Under the pieces are notes generated by a model. It was not told the DNA's origin, did no database searches, and worked only from the letters and a program-made list of their open reading frames with translations. From assembly GCA_029260235.1 (NCBI GenBank), contig JAJDDP010000015.1, forward strand, positions 1 to 64,000: a DNA stretch of 64,000 bases, given 5' to 3'. This DNA comes from Phycisphaerae bacterium (lineage in GTDB: Bacteria > Planctomycetota > Phycisphaerae > UBA1845). The position numbers and the translations under genes were made by a program. This document shows, one piece after another, positions 27,325-37,526 of the stretch (position 1 is its first letter; each line of letters opens with the position of its first letter).

Positions 27325-28953
27325 CTAATCAATCCCGTAGACGGATGAACGATCCCAGTTCCAGTCGATCTGAACAACCGGTCGGGAGTTGTCCATCAGG
27401 GCCATCATGATCACTTCTTCCTGGCGCTGGTCATGATAATCCAGCCCGACCTGGAAGTAGTTCTCTTTCAAGAAGGTGTCCAGGGCGAGGTAGGGTTGCT
27501 CATCGACAATGAGTACCACGCGGGGGCGGTTGGTTTGCAGCTCTTCCAGCAAGATCGCCCTGCGTTTCTGGTAATCAGGCGCGCCCTTCCGCAAGCCGCC
27601 CACCATGGTGTATCGCGAGGCACATCGCCTCTTCGAGTAGTAGTAGACGCCCACATCCTGCCCGTACACGAACACGGTGTCTCCTGGGTCGGTCACCTTG
27701 GCCACGTTTTCCGCCTGTGCTTTGGCCCAGACGTCGCGGGTCTTGTATCGCTTCTCGGTGATCTGTACCGAGGGCACTAAGAAGTATTCCTGTGTCTGAG
27801 CCAGCAACAACGAAAAGAAGACAGCGGCTGTGACCACGTGTGCCACCCAATGACACAGACGCCCATGATCGCGCTGCCTCGCCACCGAACTCAGTGCACC
27901 CACAGCCGAAGCGAACACCACGATCAAGGCGGGCAGCATCAGGTAATAGTAGTGAGGCCAAAACTGACCCGGCAGGCAAACCGCCCAGTAGCTTCCGAGC
28001 AGATAAACAACCGGAATCCAAGGTGTGGAGGATTTGCCGCTCCTGGGAATGAATGGAAGGGCCAAGGCAGCTGCCCCAGCCGCGATCCAGAGCGATCCGG
28101 TTCCATCAAACACATGGCGGTGGACAGGCCTGCTAAAGAAATCGATGAATCGCTGAAGGTAGCTCGGGGCAGTATCGCTATAGCCTAGATTGAAAGCAAA
28201 GACAGCCTCATGGAAGTCAGTGCCTCTACCTGTCACTGAAAAGTACAACCAGGTGGACAGCCAAACAACTAATGGCCCAGCCGCAAACGCGAGTAGAGAT
28301 CCTACCATTGTCCGCAGGCGGCGATCCGTCTGTGCATTCTGCCCGATCATCACGACCAACCAGACAGCCAGAACCAGCCACTGGGCAGCCATGACGGTCT
28401 TGATTAGCGAACCCAGACCAAGACAGAGGCCCGCCAAGGCAACCAAAACCAGGGCGGGTCGCCTTTGGCGAACCAGCAACCAGACACCGGCCAGGGCCAT
28501 CGGATTCATGAAGACTTCCCGGTTGCAACCTTCACCGGCAGTGCCCGGATCGGCGCTCAATAGTGCAAACAGAAAGGCGGCGACATATCCCCCGTACAAA
28601 CCGGCCGTCCGCCGAACGATGGAAAAAACCAAGACCATCGAGAGAAGAGAAGCTGCTACGCCCATGCAACGGAAGACCAACACCGAGTCGCCGAATAAAC
28701 CCATAGCAGCGGCGAACAGCATGAAGATTCCAGGCGGTTGGTGATCCCAAACATCCGTGTAGAGTTGCTGCCCTTCCAGGAGGCGGGCGCCTATGTAGGC
28801 GTAGTTGCATTCGTCCGTCTCCAGTGGAAGCTCGGACGCATGCGACCGGATGACGGTCAACAGGATTCCCGCAACGATCAGAATGACCGCGCTGCCCAGG
28901 AAACGGCCACTGGGATGCGACTCAAGCCTTACCAGTTCCACTTCCTTCGACAT
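27325..28953 (-). CDS. GT-C family (GT39/ArnT-like) membrane glycosyltransferase
   Basis: A 542-residue integral membrane protein with about ten hydrophobic helices. The first outer loop carries TDECNYAYIGARLLEG and VWDHQPPGIF, the acidic catalytic loop typical of GT39/PMT-like enzymes that use lipid-linked sugars. A soluble C-terminal region of about 140 residues follows (GDTVFVYGQDVGVYYYSKRR). It probably transfers a sugar from a polyprenyl carrier to a protein or lipid on the outer face of the inner membrane. The start ATG 28951-28953 follows GAGGAAGTG; a GTG immediately before it is the alternative. It is convergent with the zinc-ribbon gene and monocistronic. Confidence 0.85.
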   Translation of the reverse strand: MSKEVELVRLESHPSGRFLGSAVILIVAGILLTVIRSHASELPLETDECNYAYIGARLLEGQQLYTDVWDHQPPGIFMLFAAAMGLFGDSVLVFRCMGVAASLLSMVLVFSIVRRTAGLYGGYVAAFLFALLSADPGTAGEGCNREVFMNPMALAGVWLLVRQRRPALVLVALAGLCLGLGSLIKTVMAAQWLVLAVWLVVMIGQNAQTDRRLRTMVGSLLAFAAGPLVVWLSTWLYFSVTGRGTDFHEAVFAFNLGYSDTAPSYLQRFIDFFSRPVHRHVFDGTGSLWIAAGAAALALPFIPRSGKSSTPWIPVVYLLGSYWAVCLPGQFWPHYYYLMLPALIVVFASAVGALSSVARQRDHGRLCHWVAHVVTAAVFFSLLLAQTQEYFLVPSVQITEKRYKTRDVWAKAQAENVAKVTDPGDTVFVYGQDVGVYYYSKRRCASRYTMVGGLRKGAPDYQKRRAILLEELQTNRPRVVLIVDEQPYLALDTFLKENYFQVGLDYHDQRQEEVIMMALMDNSRPVVQIDWNWDRSSVYGID

Positions 28954-29402
28954 CACTTCCTCGCCCGTTGTCGATCAACGCTCTTGATTGGGTTGATGGT
29001 ACGGGCTGCCCGCCTGCTTGTGGATATGCAATTTCGCGTAGCCTGGTTTTTCCAGATGGTTCTATGCTCATGCCCGGGCATCGGCCGAGCGACACGCGAA
29101 TGCACCATCGTCCGAATTCTCGCGTAGTCTTGAAACCTAGCCGGTATTTAGGCACACTGGCACGAACGAGAATATCGGTGCGAATTCGAGCTACGCAGCT
29201 CGCGCCGTCGCGTGCTTCTTCTCGCTTTGGTGAGGCCAACCCTGCAAGCGGGCGAAATCTCTGGTCAGATTTCTCCTTGGTTTGATGGTAACGCGACGAC
29301 CCAAGAAGACCGGTGGCGGATCACTCAGTATACTTGGAACTGCTCCGGCAAAGAGTACTCACACTACTCTGGACCAGATGAAAGCAAAGTGAGGATATGC
29401 AA
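28954..29402. other. Gap between divergent genes
   Basis: 450 bases between a leftward glycosyltransferase gene and a rightward SRPBCC gene. Open frames here are short and lack ribosome sites. A TATACT at 29329-29334 could be a -10 box for the rightward gene, but no -35 is evident. Nothing else recognised. Confidence 0.4.
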
Positions 29403-29999
29403 ATGAAGCTCAAGCACAGCTGGGTCATTGCCATACTGGCAGCGTCGTCGATATCGGCGGGGCCATATTCCAAGGCCGTGGCCAATCCCCCCGGCGTGGC
29501 CACCGATGATGTGGCCCAAGCGATCAGTAGCAAAGTTGAGCAAACCAAAGCAGGCGAGCTAATCCTCATCGAAACCGTGACAATTGCTGCTCCTGTCGCC
29601 AGAGTGTGGAATGCATACACAACCTCAGCCGGTTTTGCCTCATGGGCTGCCCCTGTTGCTGAGGTCGATTGCCGGGTTGGTGGTTCGATTCGCACACAAT
29701 ACGATCCCAAGGCGAAAATTGGTGATCCAAATACGAATACGCTTCGCATCATAAACTACGTTCCTCAAAAGATGTTGACGCTTCAGGCAGATGTCTCGGC
29801 CAACTGGCCTGAGGTTCTCAAGTCACAAGCGTCCCAACTGTACAACGTGATCTTGTTTGAGGAGTTGGACGGCAACAAGACACGAATTATCTCGTATGGA
29901 CTGGGTTACCAGGACAACGAGGAGATGCGCGGTATGATGGGCTTCTTCATCAAGGCCAATGAAGGGCTGTATGCCAAACTCATCAAGGCTGTTGAGTAG
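29403..29999 (+). CDS. Exported SRPBCC (AHSA1/START-like) protein
   Basis: A 198-residue protein. A signal peptide covers about 1-28 (WVIAILAASSISAGPYSKAVA). The rest matches the SRPBCC fold of the AHSA1 type: ETVTIAAPVARVWNAYTTSAGFASWAAP, then VDCRVGGSIRTQYDP, and a C-terminal helix NEGLYAKLIKAV. The fold binds hydrophobic ligands. An exported version is less common than the cytosolic one. The start ATG 29403 is preferred over ATG 29397 because GAGGA (29391-29395) then has 7-base spacing. Confidence 0.82.
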   Translation: MKLKHSWVIAILAASSISAGPYSKAVANPPGVATDDVAQAISSKVEQTKAGELILIETVTIAAPVARVWNAYTTSAGFASWAAPVAEVDCRVGGSIRTQYDPKAKIGDPNTNTLRIINYVPQKMLTLQADVSANWPEVLKSQASQLYNVILFEELDGNKTRIISYGLGYQDNEEMRGMMGFFIKANEGLYAKLIKAVE

Positions 30000-30108
30000 G
30001 CATTTCCCATGCTGCCGCCATTGAGGGACAGCGGAGATTGCTTCACTTGTTGGCTAGACGATTTGCCCATCGCAGCAGCGTCATCAACGGACAGAGGGAG
30101 TCAATCAG

Positions 30109-31134
30109 ATGCGAATTGAAGATCTGGTACAAAAGTTCGGCGGCCAATTCGAAGGTTCGCCCGGAATCGAAGTCGCCGGCGTCATAGGCATGGATCAGGC
30201 CCGCGCGGACTGGGCCACCTTCGCCATGGACGACCGCCTGCTCACCGAGGCTGAGGCATCCAACGCCTGCTGTGTGATCGTCCCGCTCGATGCCCGCGCC
30301 TCGACCAAGCCGCTCATTCGCTGCAAGTCTCCCGACGGCTATGTGGCTGACTTGTTGACCTTCTTTCACCCGGAACCCCCAGCCTGTCCGGGGGTTCACC
30401 CGACCGCGGTAATCGATGAGACGGCCCAGATCGACGAATCAGCCACCATTGGAGCCCAGGTCGTCATTGGGAAGGACGTTCGTGTCGCAAAGCAGGTGCA
30501 TCTGCACGCGGGTGTTCGCGTCGGCGACGCTTGTACGATCGGGGCTGAGACCGTGATCCACCCCAATGTGGTTCTCTACCGGCAAACCGAGATCGGAAGC
30601 CGCGTTTTGATTCACGCCGGAGCATCTCTCGGGGCGGACGGCTTTGGCTTTTTCGTGGATGATGGGAAGCTGCGCAAGTGGCCTCATGTTGGCAACGTGG
30701 TCGTGCATGATGACGTGGAAATCGGAGCCAACGCATGCATCGACAGAGGCAAGTACGGCAGCACAGTGATAGAACGCAGCGTCAAGATCGACAATTTGGT
30801 CCAGATAGGCCACAACTGCCAAATAGGGCAAGGGTCGATCTTGGCTGGCATGGTGGGGTTGTCCGGCAGCGTGGTGTTGGAAGAGGGCGTGGTTTGTGGG
30901 GGAAACGCGGGCGCGATCGATCACATCAAGATTGGGCGGGGCGCCCAATTAGGCGCCAAAGCAGTGGCAATCCGCGATGTGCCTCCAGGTGCCGCGATGT
31001 TCGGCAATCCAGCCAAGCCGCGAAGAGAATCGCTCGGAGAATTGGTGATGTTGGAGGTACTAACCAAGAACCGAAAGACAATCAAGCGTCTGATTCGCCA
31101 GGCGAACGCCCAGGCGAACGCCAACAAGGAGTGA
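30109..31134 (+). CDS. lpxD: UDP-3-O-acylglucosamine N-acyltransferase
   Basis: A 341-residue enzyme that adds the second 3-hydroxyacyl chain, from acyl-ACP, to the 2-amino group of UDP-3-O-acylglucosamine in lipid A synthesis. It has the N-terminal uridine-binding domain (1-90, with DQARADWATFAM) and then a left-handed beta helix of hexapeptide repeats (HPTAVIDETAQIDESATIG onward). The catalytic His is in DNLVQIGHNCQIG (His235). The C-terminal helices (GELVMLEVLTKNRKTIKRL) fit the trimer. GGGAG precedes ATG 30109. The msrC-like gene follows after 4 bases. Together with lpxK at 55194 it shows that this organism makes lipid A. Confidence 0.96.
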   Translation: MRIEDLVQKFGGQFEGSPGIEVAGVIGMDQARADWATFAMDDRLLTEAEASNACCVIVPLDARASTKPLIRCKSPDGYVADLLTFFHPEPPACPGVHPTAVIDETAQIDESATIGAQVVIGKDVRVAKQVHLHAGVRVGDACTIGAETVIHPNVVLYRQTEIGSRVLIHAGASLGADGFGFFVDDGKLRKWPHVGNVVVHDDVEIGANACIDRGKYGSTVIERSVKIDNLVQIGHNCQIGQGSILAGMVGLSGSVVLEEGVVCGGNAGAIDHIKIGRGAQLGAKAVAIRDVPPGAAMFGNPAKPRRESLGELVMLEVLTKNRKTIKRLIRQANAQANANKE

Positions 31135-31138
31135 TCAA

Positions 31139-31615
31139 ATGTCCCTGCGCGATTACGGCGCAATCATGGCACAGGTTTCCCCCCTCAAGGAACGAGAAGC
31201 CACCCTCCGGCAGGTCGTTGATGCCCTTTGGAATGGGCTTTATGACCTGGGCGTGTCATGGGTAGGCGTTTACCGCAAAGACCCTGACGCCGACCAACTG
31301 CTGCTCGGGCCTAGGCGGGACAAGCCAGCCTGTTCCCCCATCGGCATGCACGGCGCCTGCGGCCGGGCGTTTCTCAGTCGCGAGAATCTCTTGGTCCACG
31401 ACGTCGCAGCGCTGGGCCAAGGCTACGTCGCCTGCGACCCCAGAGACCGATCCGAAGTGATCATCCCTCTATTCGACGAAGATGATTCCTGCTGGGGCGT
31501 TCTAGACGTAGACAGTTTCGATCTAGGGGCATTCGATCACAGTGACGTGACGGGCCTATGTGCGGTCCTCAATGCCGCGGGGCTTCCCACGCACCAGCGC
31601 GTAACGGAAGTCTGA
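31139..31615 (+). CDS. msrC: GAF-domain free methionine-(R)-sulfoxide reductase
   Basis: A 158-residue GAF protein. All three family cysteines are present: GPRRDKPAC (Cys65), HGACG (Cys74) and YVACD (Cys99), in the order seen in fRMsr (YebR/MsrC). SEVIIPLFDEDDSCWGVLDVDS matches the closing motif. It reduces free methionine-R-sulfoxide with thioredoxin as donor. AAGGAG lies in the last codons of lpxD, 8 bases before ATG 31139, so the two genes form an operon. Cys118 (DDSCWG) is extra and probably not catalytic. Confidence 0.88.
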   Translation: MSLRDYGAIMAQVSPLKEREATLRQVVDALWNGLYDLGVSWVGVYRKDPDADQLLLGPRRDKPACSPIGMHGACGRAFLSRENLLVHDVAALGQGYVACDPRDRSEVIIPLFDEDDSCWGVLDVDSFDLGAFDHSDVTGLCAVLNAAGLPTHQRVTEV

Positions 31616-31832
31616 TCGTTCTGGACTCACACCGACAAACTCGCCAGCTCCGCAATGCCAGCCCACCCCACTAGCTCCCATAACCCAATGTTTCACAACT
31701 GGTTACAGGACATTCCCGGCCACCGTTGGCAGGTGACGGCTGTGAAGATAGGTAACCCCTGCCCGGCCCTGAGCCGATAGATCAGTAAGCGCCAGAAGTT
31801 CACCCAGCCTTTAGAGGAATAGGGAGAATCTC

Positions 31833-33065
31833 ATGCCTCTGAATCCATCCACCCGCGCACGATCAAGGGGGACATCCGTATCATTGGCGGCTGAGACCGA
31901 GGAATCGTCTGCCATACGCGATGCGGTGAGTCGCTATTTTCAGTCGAGCGACCATCTTCGACGTGGTGTTTGCTTGTTGAATGCCGGTCAATTCAGCTTG
32001 GCCTCCCGCGCGTTTGCAGAGGCGTCGGAGATCAATCCAGATAGCCGATCGCTTGCGGCAATGATGGCGGCTTGCCATGTAGGGCACGCTCGCTACGCAG
32101 CTGCGGCAGAAGATTTCGCTGATGCCGCTGAGGCGGGGGCGAACGATGTAACCAACCGCGTGCGTCAGGCGTTGGCGCTTTGGAAGGATTCTCAGCCCAG
32201 CAAAGCCATCCTCGCGTTTCGCGATGCCCTGAGGGACCACCCGGACTCCGCCGAGCTGCATTTTCAACTGGGTATCTTGCTGGCGGGCCTAGGTCAAACG
32301 GATGAGGCTGAATTGAGATTCACGCAATCGATTTCAATCGATAGAGAGCACACCGAATCGTTGGTCTCTTTGGCGTTGTGTCACGCGGCCCGTGGGGAAC
32401 CTGCCCAGGCCAAGAAATTCCTGCTGCGTGCCCAGCGGATCATGCCTCACGATGCCCGCATTGCTCATCTTCTGACACAAGCGGTCACCGCGCTGGCTGA
32501 GCAGGGATTAAACGTAAGTGTTCAGGCCCACATCCCGCCAGTTAGCCAAGTTGACTCAGGAGCGATCGAGTTGCTTAGCCATGTCGTGGAGCAAGAACCC
32601 GATTTCATCGATGCGTTTCTCTTGCTGCCGAGCAGCCACAAACTCGACGATCCTGATCGTGAGGTTTACTCGGTGCTTGCTAGAACGCTGCATTTGGCAT
32701 TGAACCGCAATCCCGACAATCCTGAACTCCACTGCGCCGTCGGTCGCATCCATGAACAACTCGGCAATACCAACAAAGCCGTGTTGTCCACCGAAGAAGC
32801 CCTCTCGCTGGATCCGGCGCTGGTTCATGGGCTGATTCAACTGGCTCGCCTTTATGCCCGCACCGACCGAGAAGACGAAGCAGTCGCCCGATTAGAAGAA
32901 GCGATTCGACTTGGGGCCAATTACGCTGACGCCTATTACCTACTTGGCAGCCTCTATCAAGGCAAAGGCGACGACAGTCTGGCCCGACAAGCATACCGTA
33001 GCGCATTGGCGTTGAATGAAAAATATGAAGCCGCCCGGCAAGCGCTGGCGTCGTTGGCTGCATAG
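31833..33065 (+). CDS. TPR protein
   Basis: A 410-residue protein built of TPR repeats from about 40 to 410 (for example AELHFQLGILLAGLGQTDEAELRF and ADAYYLLGSLYQGKGDDSLARQAY). No signal peptide, membrane helix or catalytic domain was seen, so it is probably a cytosolic scaffold. GGGAG lies 7 bases before ATG 31833. The next gene, also TPR, follows after 14 bases and the two are probably cotranscribed. No partner can be named. Confidence 0.8.
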   Translation: MPLNPSTRARSRGTSVSLAAETEESSAIRDAVSRYFQSSDHLRRGVCLLNAGQFSLASRAFAEASEINPDSRSLAAMMAACHVGHARYAAAAEDFADAAEAGANDVTNRVRQALALWKDSQPSKAILAFRDALRDHPDSAELHFQLGILLAGLGQTDEAELRFTQSISIDREHTESLVSLALCHAARGEPAQAKKFLLRAQRIMPHDARIAHLLTQAVTALAEQGLNVSVQAHIPPVSQVDSGAIELLSHVVEQEPDFIDAFLLLPSSHKLDDPDREVYSVLARTLHLALNRNPDNPELHCAVGRIHEQLGNTNKAVLSTEEALSLDPALVHGLIQLARLYARTDREDEAVARLEEAIRLGANYADAYYLLGSLYQGKGDDSLARQAYRSALALNEKYEAARQALASLAA

Positions 33066-33079
33066 CCGCTGAGGGATTT

Positions 33080-34780
33080 ATGTCCTACCTGTTGGAAATC
33101 TTGGGACGAGGCCTCTTAGCGGAACTGGCTTCTGCTTTCAGGGACGTGCTGCCTGACGACCCCCACCACTCGGATGCCGAGTTGCGAGATGCCGCCACCG
33201 CGAACCCTGGCGACGCCGCCTTGGCCACTCGATATGGGGTCCGCTGCCTGAATCAGCGCGACTACACCGCGGCTAGGCGGATCTTTGAAGCCGCCCTGAT
33301 TGCTCGACCGTACGACTTACCAGCCCTGGTGGGCTTGGCCTGCGTAAATGATGAGATTGGGCGAATCGACGAATCTATCGAGCACCTGGAAACAGCCCAC
33401 GCAGTGGCATCCCAAGATCCGACGGTCATGTTTGCCCAAGGGTTTTGCTACGAAAAACGGGGCGATGTTGATCGCGCCTTTAGTTGCTATGAGCAGTGCC
33501 AGAAAGTGGCCCCCAACCTCCGCAATGCCCACGAACGGTTGGCTGCTCTTCATCTCAAGATGGACGACATCGATTCAGCCATCGCAGAATACGAACAGAT
33601 TTGCTGGCACGAACCCGGAGAGGCTGTCCCCTTGTTGACCCTGGCCAACCTCTTTCTTCAGGCTGGACGATACCGCGAAGCCATTCAGCGATACCAAACA
33701 GTGTTGACCATCGAGCCGGACAATTGGGAGGCCCGCGACGACCTGGTGGCTGCCTACGAAGAAGCAGGTTTGGTCCACGAAGCCATACAAGAACTCCATC
33801 GGCTCATGTCGGATCAGCCCGATTTTGCGGACAACCATCTCAGGCTAGGGGATCTGTACGGCAAACTTGGGAAGGAAGACCAAGCCCTGGTCGAATACAA
33901 GATGGCTGTGGATATGAGTCCGGATTACCTCGAGGCTGTTGTGAAGGTCGGCACAACCCACCTTCGCCGTGGCGAGCACGAGGACGCCGCCCTGTGGTTT
34001 AACCGCTCCGTCGAGATCAATGACCGGCTTCTGACTGCCTACGTGGGTCTGGGCATCGCCCAGCATGAGCTAGGTCAACACGATGAAGCCCTGGCTAGTC
34101 TTGAGATGGCCTCAAACGTGGAACCCAACTCGACGCTTCTCTTTTCTGAGACCGCCCGCCTTCACTTGAAAATGGGCGTGCAGAAACAGTCTGACCGGTA
34201 CCTCTCCCCACAGAAGATTGCCCAGCTAGACAGCCTGCCCGCGGCGGGTGCAGCGGAAGATTTGATCGATTGTCAGATTGATCGCTTGCGGGCGATGCTG
34301 CGAGAACGGCCCAACTACGCGGATTTGCATTACCGGCTGGGACTTTTGCTCAAACACCGTGGTAATCTCGATGAAGCCGTCGAGTGCTTCGAGCAGGCGA
34401 CAGCCATCAACCCGAACTACAGCAAGGCGCTGATCCAACTCGGGTTGTCCCTGCAAAGCTTGGGCCGATCAGATGAAGCGTCGGACATCCTGCACCAAGC
34501 CCTGGCAGCCGACCCCGGATCGGTGGAGTTGCACTACCAACTCGGCCTCATCTTCGCAGATCGCCACCAGTTCGCCCTGGCCGTCGAGCAGTTCGAAGAG
34601 GCAATGCGCGGCGACTGCCACAGAATCGAGTTTCACGCCAACCTAGCCCTGGCCCTGCAGAACATGGGGCTGATCGACCGGGCAAATGCCACTTGGCAAA
34701 CGCTCTGCGATTTGGCTGAGGAATCCACTGCCGGCCGAAACATCCTCGAACGAGCCAAAGGCGCCACCGAAAGCCAGTAA
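33080..34780 (+). CDS. TPR protein
   Basis: A 566-residue TPR protein with at least ten repeats between about 45 and 555 (such as PTVMFAQGFCYEKRGDVDRAFSCYEQ and ADLHYRLGLLLKHRGNLDEAVECFEQA). No signal peptide. It pairs with the TPR protein ending 14 bases upstream. GAGGGA precedes ATG 33080. The two may form a complex, but there is no sequence evidence about their target. Confidence 0.8.
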   Translation: MSYLLEILGRGLLAELASAFRDVLPDDPHHSDAELRDAATANPGDAALATRYGVRCLNQRDYTAARRIFEAALIARPYDLPALVGLACVNDEIGRIDESIEHLETAHAVASQDPTVMFAQGFCYEKRGDVDRAFSCYEQCQKVAPNLRNAHERLAALHLKMDDIDSAIAEYEQICWHEPGEAVPLLTLANLFLQAGRYREAIQRYQTVLTIEPDNWEARDDLVAAYEEAGLVHEAIQELHRLMSDQPDFADNHLRLGDLYGKLGKEDQALVEYKMAVDMSPDYLEAVVKVGTTHLRRGEHEDAALWFNRSVEINDRLLTAYVGLGIAQHELGQHDEALASLEMASNVEPNSTLLFSETARLHLKMGVQKQSDRYLSPQKIAQLDSLPAAGAAEDLIDCQIDRLRAMLRERPNYADLHYRLGLLLKHRGNLDEAVECFEQATAINPNYSKALIQLGLSLQSLGRSDEASDILHQALAADPGSVELHYQLGLIFADRHQFALAVEQFEEAMRGDCHRIEFHANLALALQNMGLIDRANATWQTLCDLAEESTAGRNILERAKGATESQ

Positions 34781-34977
34781 CCCTCCCCCACGTCGGCATC
34801 CGCCTGCGTCAGATGAGTTCCAGATTCGTGGTTGAGTTGTGCGCCGCTCGCCGGCGGAAGCAGCCAATTCCCCATTTGCCCGGAACTTTGGCCCATCAAG
34901 CAGCGTCCAAGGTATCATCTATCAGGTAGCGTACAGCGGGTGGGCAGCTGATGGCAGATTCTTGCGGGAGGTGCATG

Positions 34978-37260
34978 ATGACTCGACGTTGGATGGCGAT
35001 GCTGGTTGTGGGGATCGTGCTGCTGTCGCTGACCTCTGGCGAGGCACGGGCGGACGGGTTCATTGTAATCGATAGGCCAATGCCGATTGTGCCGCCCATG
35101 CCCCGGCCTCCCCGCCCGCCGGTACGCGATGTACCCTTGGCTGTTCGCAATCACCAAGTTACCTGCGACATAACCGACGGCGTGGCGGTTACCCGTATCG
35201 ATCAGGTGTTCTACAACCCCAACGCCCATCAAGTCGAAGGCACCTACATCTTTCCGCTCGACGACGACATTGCCCTGAGCGGGTTCAGCATGTTCGTCAA
35301 TGGTCGGGAACTCAAAGGCGAAGTATTGGACCGCGACAAAGCCCGCCAAGTCTACGAATCGATTGTCGCCCGCATGCGCGACCCAGCCCTGCTGGAGTAT
35401 GTGGGCACGCGGATGTACAAAGCCAGAATCTTCCCCATCCCAGCCTCAGGAAGTGTGCGGGTCAAACTGGAGTATGCCCAGGTGTTGGGCATCGACAACG
35501 GCTTGGTTCGTTATCGTTATCCGCTCAACACCGAGAAATTCTCGTCACAACCGCTTGAACAAGTCAGTGTGTTGGTCAACGTGTCCTCCAAGAAACCGAT
35601 CAAGAGCGTCTTTTGCCCAACGCACAACATGGCTGTGGTCCGACATTCCGATTCAAAAGCAACAGCCAGCTACGAAGACCGTAACGTGAAGCCCGACCAG
35701 GACTTGGTGTTCTACTATTCACTGAGCGATGAAGAATTCGGTCTTTCGCTCCTGACATACAACGAGCCGGGGCAAGATGGCTTTTTCATCGCTCGAATCG
35801 CCCCCAAGGCCCAAGTCAGCGCATCAGAGGTCGTGCCCAAAGACATCTGCTTCATAGCTGACACTTCAGGAAGCATGGCCGGTGCCAAGATTGAGCAGAC
35901 CCGCAAGGCTCTGCTATATTGTTTGAACAAACTGAATCCGCAGGATCGATTTCAATTCGTCCTCTTCTCCCACGAGACGCGGAACCTAGCCGAGGAGTTA
36001 GTGCCCGCCACGGCTGAGAACATCAAGCGAGCCGTGGCATTCATTGAACAGATCCAGGCTGAGGGCGGGACGAACATCAACGATGCCATCCTCGACGGCC
36101 TAAAATCCCGTCCATCCGGAGAGGGACATAGGCCTTACCTCATGGTGTTCCTGACTGACGGTCAACCGACCATCGGAGAAACCAATGCACAGAAAATCCT
36201 GTCCAACGTAGCGGGTGCCAATGCCGGTTCGGTCAGGCTCTTCGTCTTTGGCGTCGGAGATGACGTCAACACCCAGCTGCTGGACAAATTGGCTGAGCAG
36301 AATCACGGGGCAAGGGATTACATCGGCGATAAGGAAAACCTGGAAATCAAAGTCTCCTCCTTCTACCGCAAGGTCGCTGACCCGGTGCTAGCCAATCTCG
36401 AATTGCACTTCCCCAAACTCGGCGTGCACGATGTCTTCCCGAAGCGGCTTCCCGACCTCTTCGCCGGCAGCGAAGTAGTGGTGGTGGGACGATACAGCCA
36501 GTCAGGAAACCGGGCCGTCGAACTATTGGGCCAGCGCCGCTCTACCAAAGAGCGATTCGTCTACGAAACCAACTTCGCAGAGCACAGCACCGAGCACGCC
36601 TTCTTGCCGCAATTGTGGGCCATGCGCAAGGTCGGGTTCCTGCTGGATGAAATCCGCTTGCACGGCGAGTCCAAAGAATTGGTAGAGGCGGTGGCTAAGC
36701 TGTCCATCGAGTATGGCATTGTGACGCCGTATACCGCCTACCTGGTTCACGAGCAGCAACGACTCACCGGAGGACGCACCCGAGGCGGTCAAGCCCTCGA
36801 TCAGCTCATGCAGCGGGCTGAGCGCCGGGGATCAGAGATGAAACGACCTGCACCCGCACGCCTCCTGCTAAAGCGCGGATCGTTCCGGGGCTCGCGCAGT
36901 GCGCCTTCAGGTTCGGTCCAGATCAGTGACTCAAAATCCGCCCTCAGCCTTCAGCAGGCGAATGCTCCCAACGTGGCTATTGGCGGAGCGTTGGCTGACT
37001 TGTTCGAGGAGGAGATCGCCCCGGGAAGAATGGAGCAACCGATCCGCCGCGTTGCTGGTCGAACGCTCTACTACCAAAGTGGCCAATGGGTGGATTCTTC
37101 TATCGAAGAGGGAGCGCCTAGCCAGAAGATCATCGTGTACAGCCAAGCCTATTTTGAGCTGGCAAGGCGAGATCGCCGGGCCGCTCAAATCCTTGCCCAG
37201 GGACCTCGCGTGGTCTTTTTCTTGGACGGAACCATTTATGAGACCACCGTCAGCGAGTGA
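34978..37260 (+). CDS. Exported VIT and von Willebrand factor A domain protein
   Basis: A 760-residue protein with a signal peptide (MAMLVVGIVLLSLTSGEARA). The VIT domain covers about 45-170 (NHQVTCDITDGVAVTRIDQVFYNP, EGTYIFPLDDDIALSGF). The vWA domain spans about 288-460 with the metal-binding MIDAS motif DTSGSMAG (Asp295) and LTDGQPT. A C-terminal region (about 575-760) is less conserved and basic in part. The architecture is that of inter-alpha-trypsin inhibitor heavy chains and bacterial relatives, which bind matrix or envelope partners. ATG 34978 is chosen because GGGAGG (34966-34971) is 6 bases upstream; ATG 34975 and 34951 are alternatives. A terminator-like hairpin follows at 37396. 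Confidence 0.87.
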   Translation: MTRRWMAMLVVGIVLLSLTSGEARADGFIVIDRPMPIVPPMPRPPRPPVRDVPLAVRNHQVTCDITDGVAVTRIDQVFYNPNAHQVEGTYIFPLDDDIALSGFSMFVNGRELKGEVLDRDKARQVYESIVARMRDPALLEYVGTRMYKARIFPIPASGSVRVKLEYAQVLGIDNGLVRYRYPLNTEKFSSQPLEQVSVLVNVSSKKPIKSVFCPTHNMAVVRHSDSKATASYEDRNVKPDQDLVFYYSLSDEEFGLSLLTYNEPGQDGFFIARIAPKAQVSASEVVPKDICFIADTSGSMAGAKIEQTRKALLYCLNKLNPQDRFQFVLFSHETRNLAEELVPATAENIKRAVAFIEQIQAEGGTNINDAILDGLKSRPSGEGHRPYLMVFLTDGQPTIGETNAQKILSNVAGANAGSVRLFVFGVGDDVNTQLLDKLAEQNHGARDYIGDKENLEIKVSSFYRKVADPVLANLELHFPKLGVHDVFPKRLPDLFAGSEVVVVGRYSQSGNRAVELLGQRRSTKERFVYETNFAEHSTEHAFLPQLWAMRKVGFLLDEIRLHGESKELVEAVAKLSIEYGIVTPYTAYLVHEQQRLTGGRTRGGQALDQLMQRAERRGSEMKRPAPARLLLKRGSFRGSRSAPSGSVQISDSKSALSLQQANAPNVAIGGALADLFEEEIAPGRMEQPIRRVAGRTLYYQSGQWVDSSIEEGAPSQKIIVYSQAYFELARRDRRAAQILAQGPRVVFFLDGTIYETTVSE

Positions 37261-37357
37261 GCCATTAGGCCGCGTCGATGACGGGCTGTCGTGTGCTGAT
37301 AGTCGGAAATACCTATAACTAAAGAAGGCTCCAATCGGTTCCGATGAATTGTGTACG

Positions 37358-37388
37358 GCTGTGGGTCTCCACCTTCGGGTGGACAGCC
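37358..37388 (+). other. UUCG-loop hairpin
   Basis: TCCACC-TTCG-GGTGGA (37368-37383) is a perfect stem with the very stable UUCG tetraloop, inside an outer GGCTG/CAGCC pair (37358-37362 with 37384-37388). It lies between the VIT/vWA stop and the terminator at 37396 and may be a 3' UTR structure. Confidence 0.5.
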
Positions 37389-37395
37389 TAGCTTG

Positions 37396-37434
37396 GAGGA
37401 TCCGGGTCACGGCGAGTCCGGATCCTCACTTTTG
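37396..37434 (+). terminator. Probable terminator of the VIT/vWA gene
   Basis: GAGGATCCGG (37396-37405) pairs perfectly with CCGGATCCTC (37418-37427) around a 12-base loop, then ACTTTTG. It stands between convergent genes and could work in both directions. The T-tract is short. Confidence 0.65.
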
Positions 37435-37526
37435 CGCACAACTCGGCCGCGTACTGGCTGATTCAAATAAGTTGTCCACATCAACATCATCGCAACATGT
37501 ACCTCTACACGCCCATCCGATTCCAA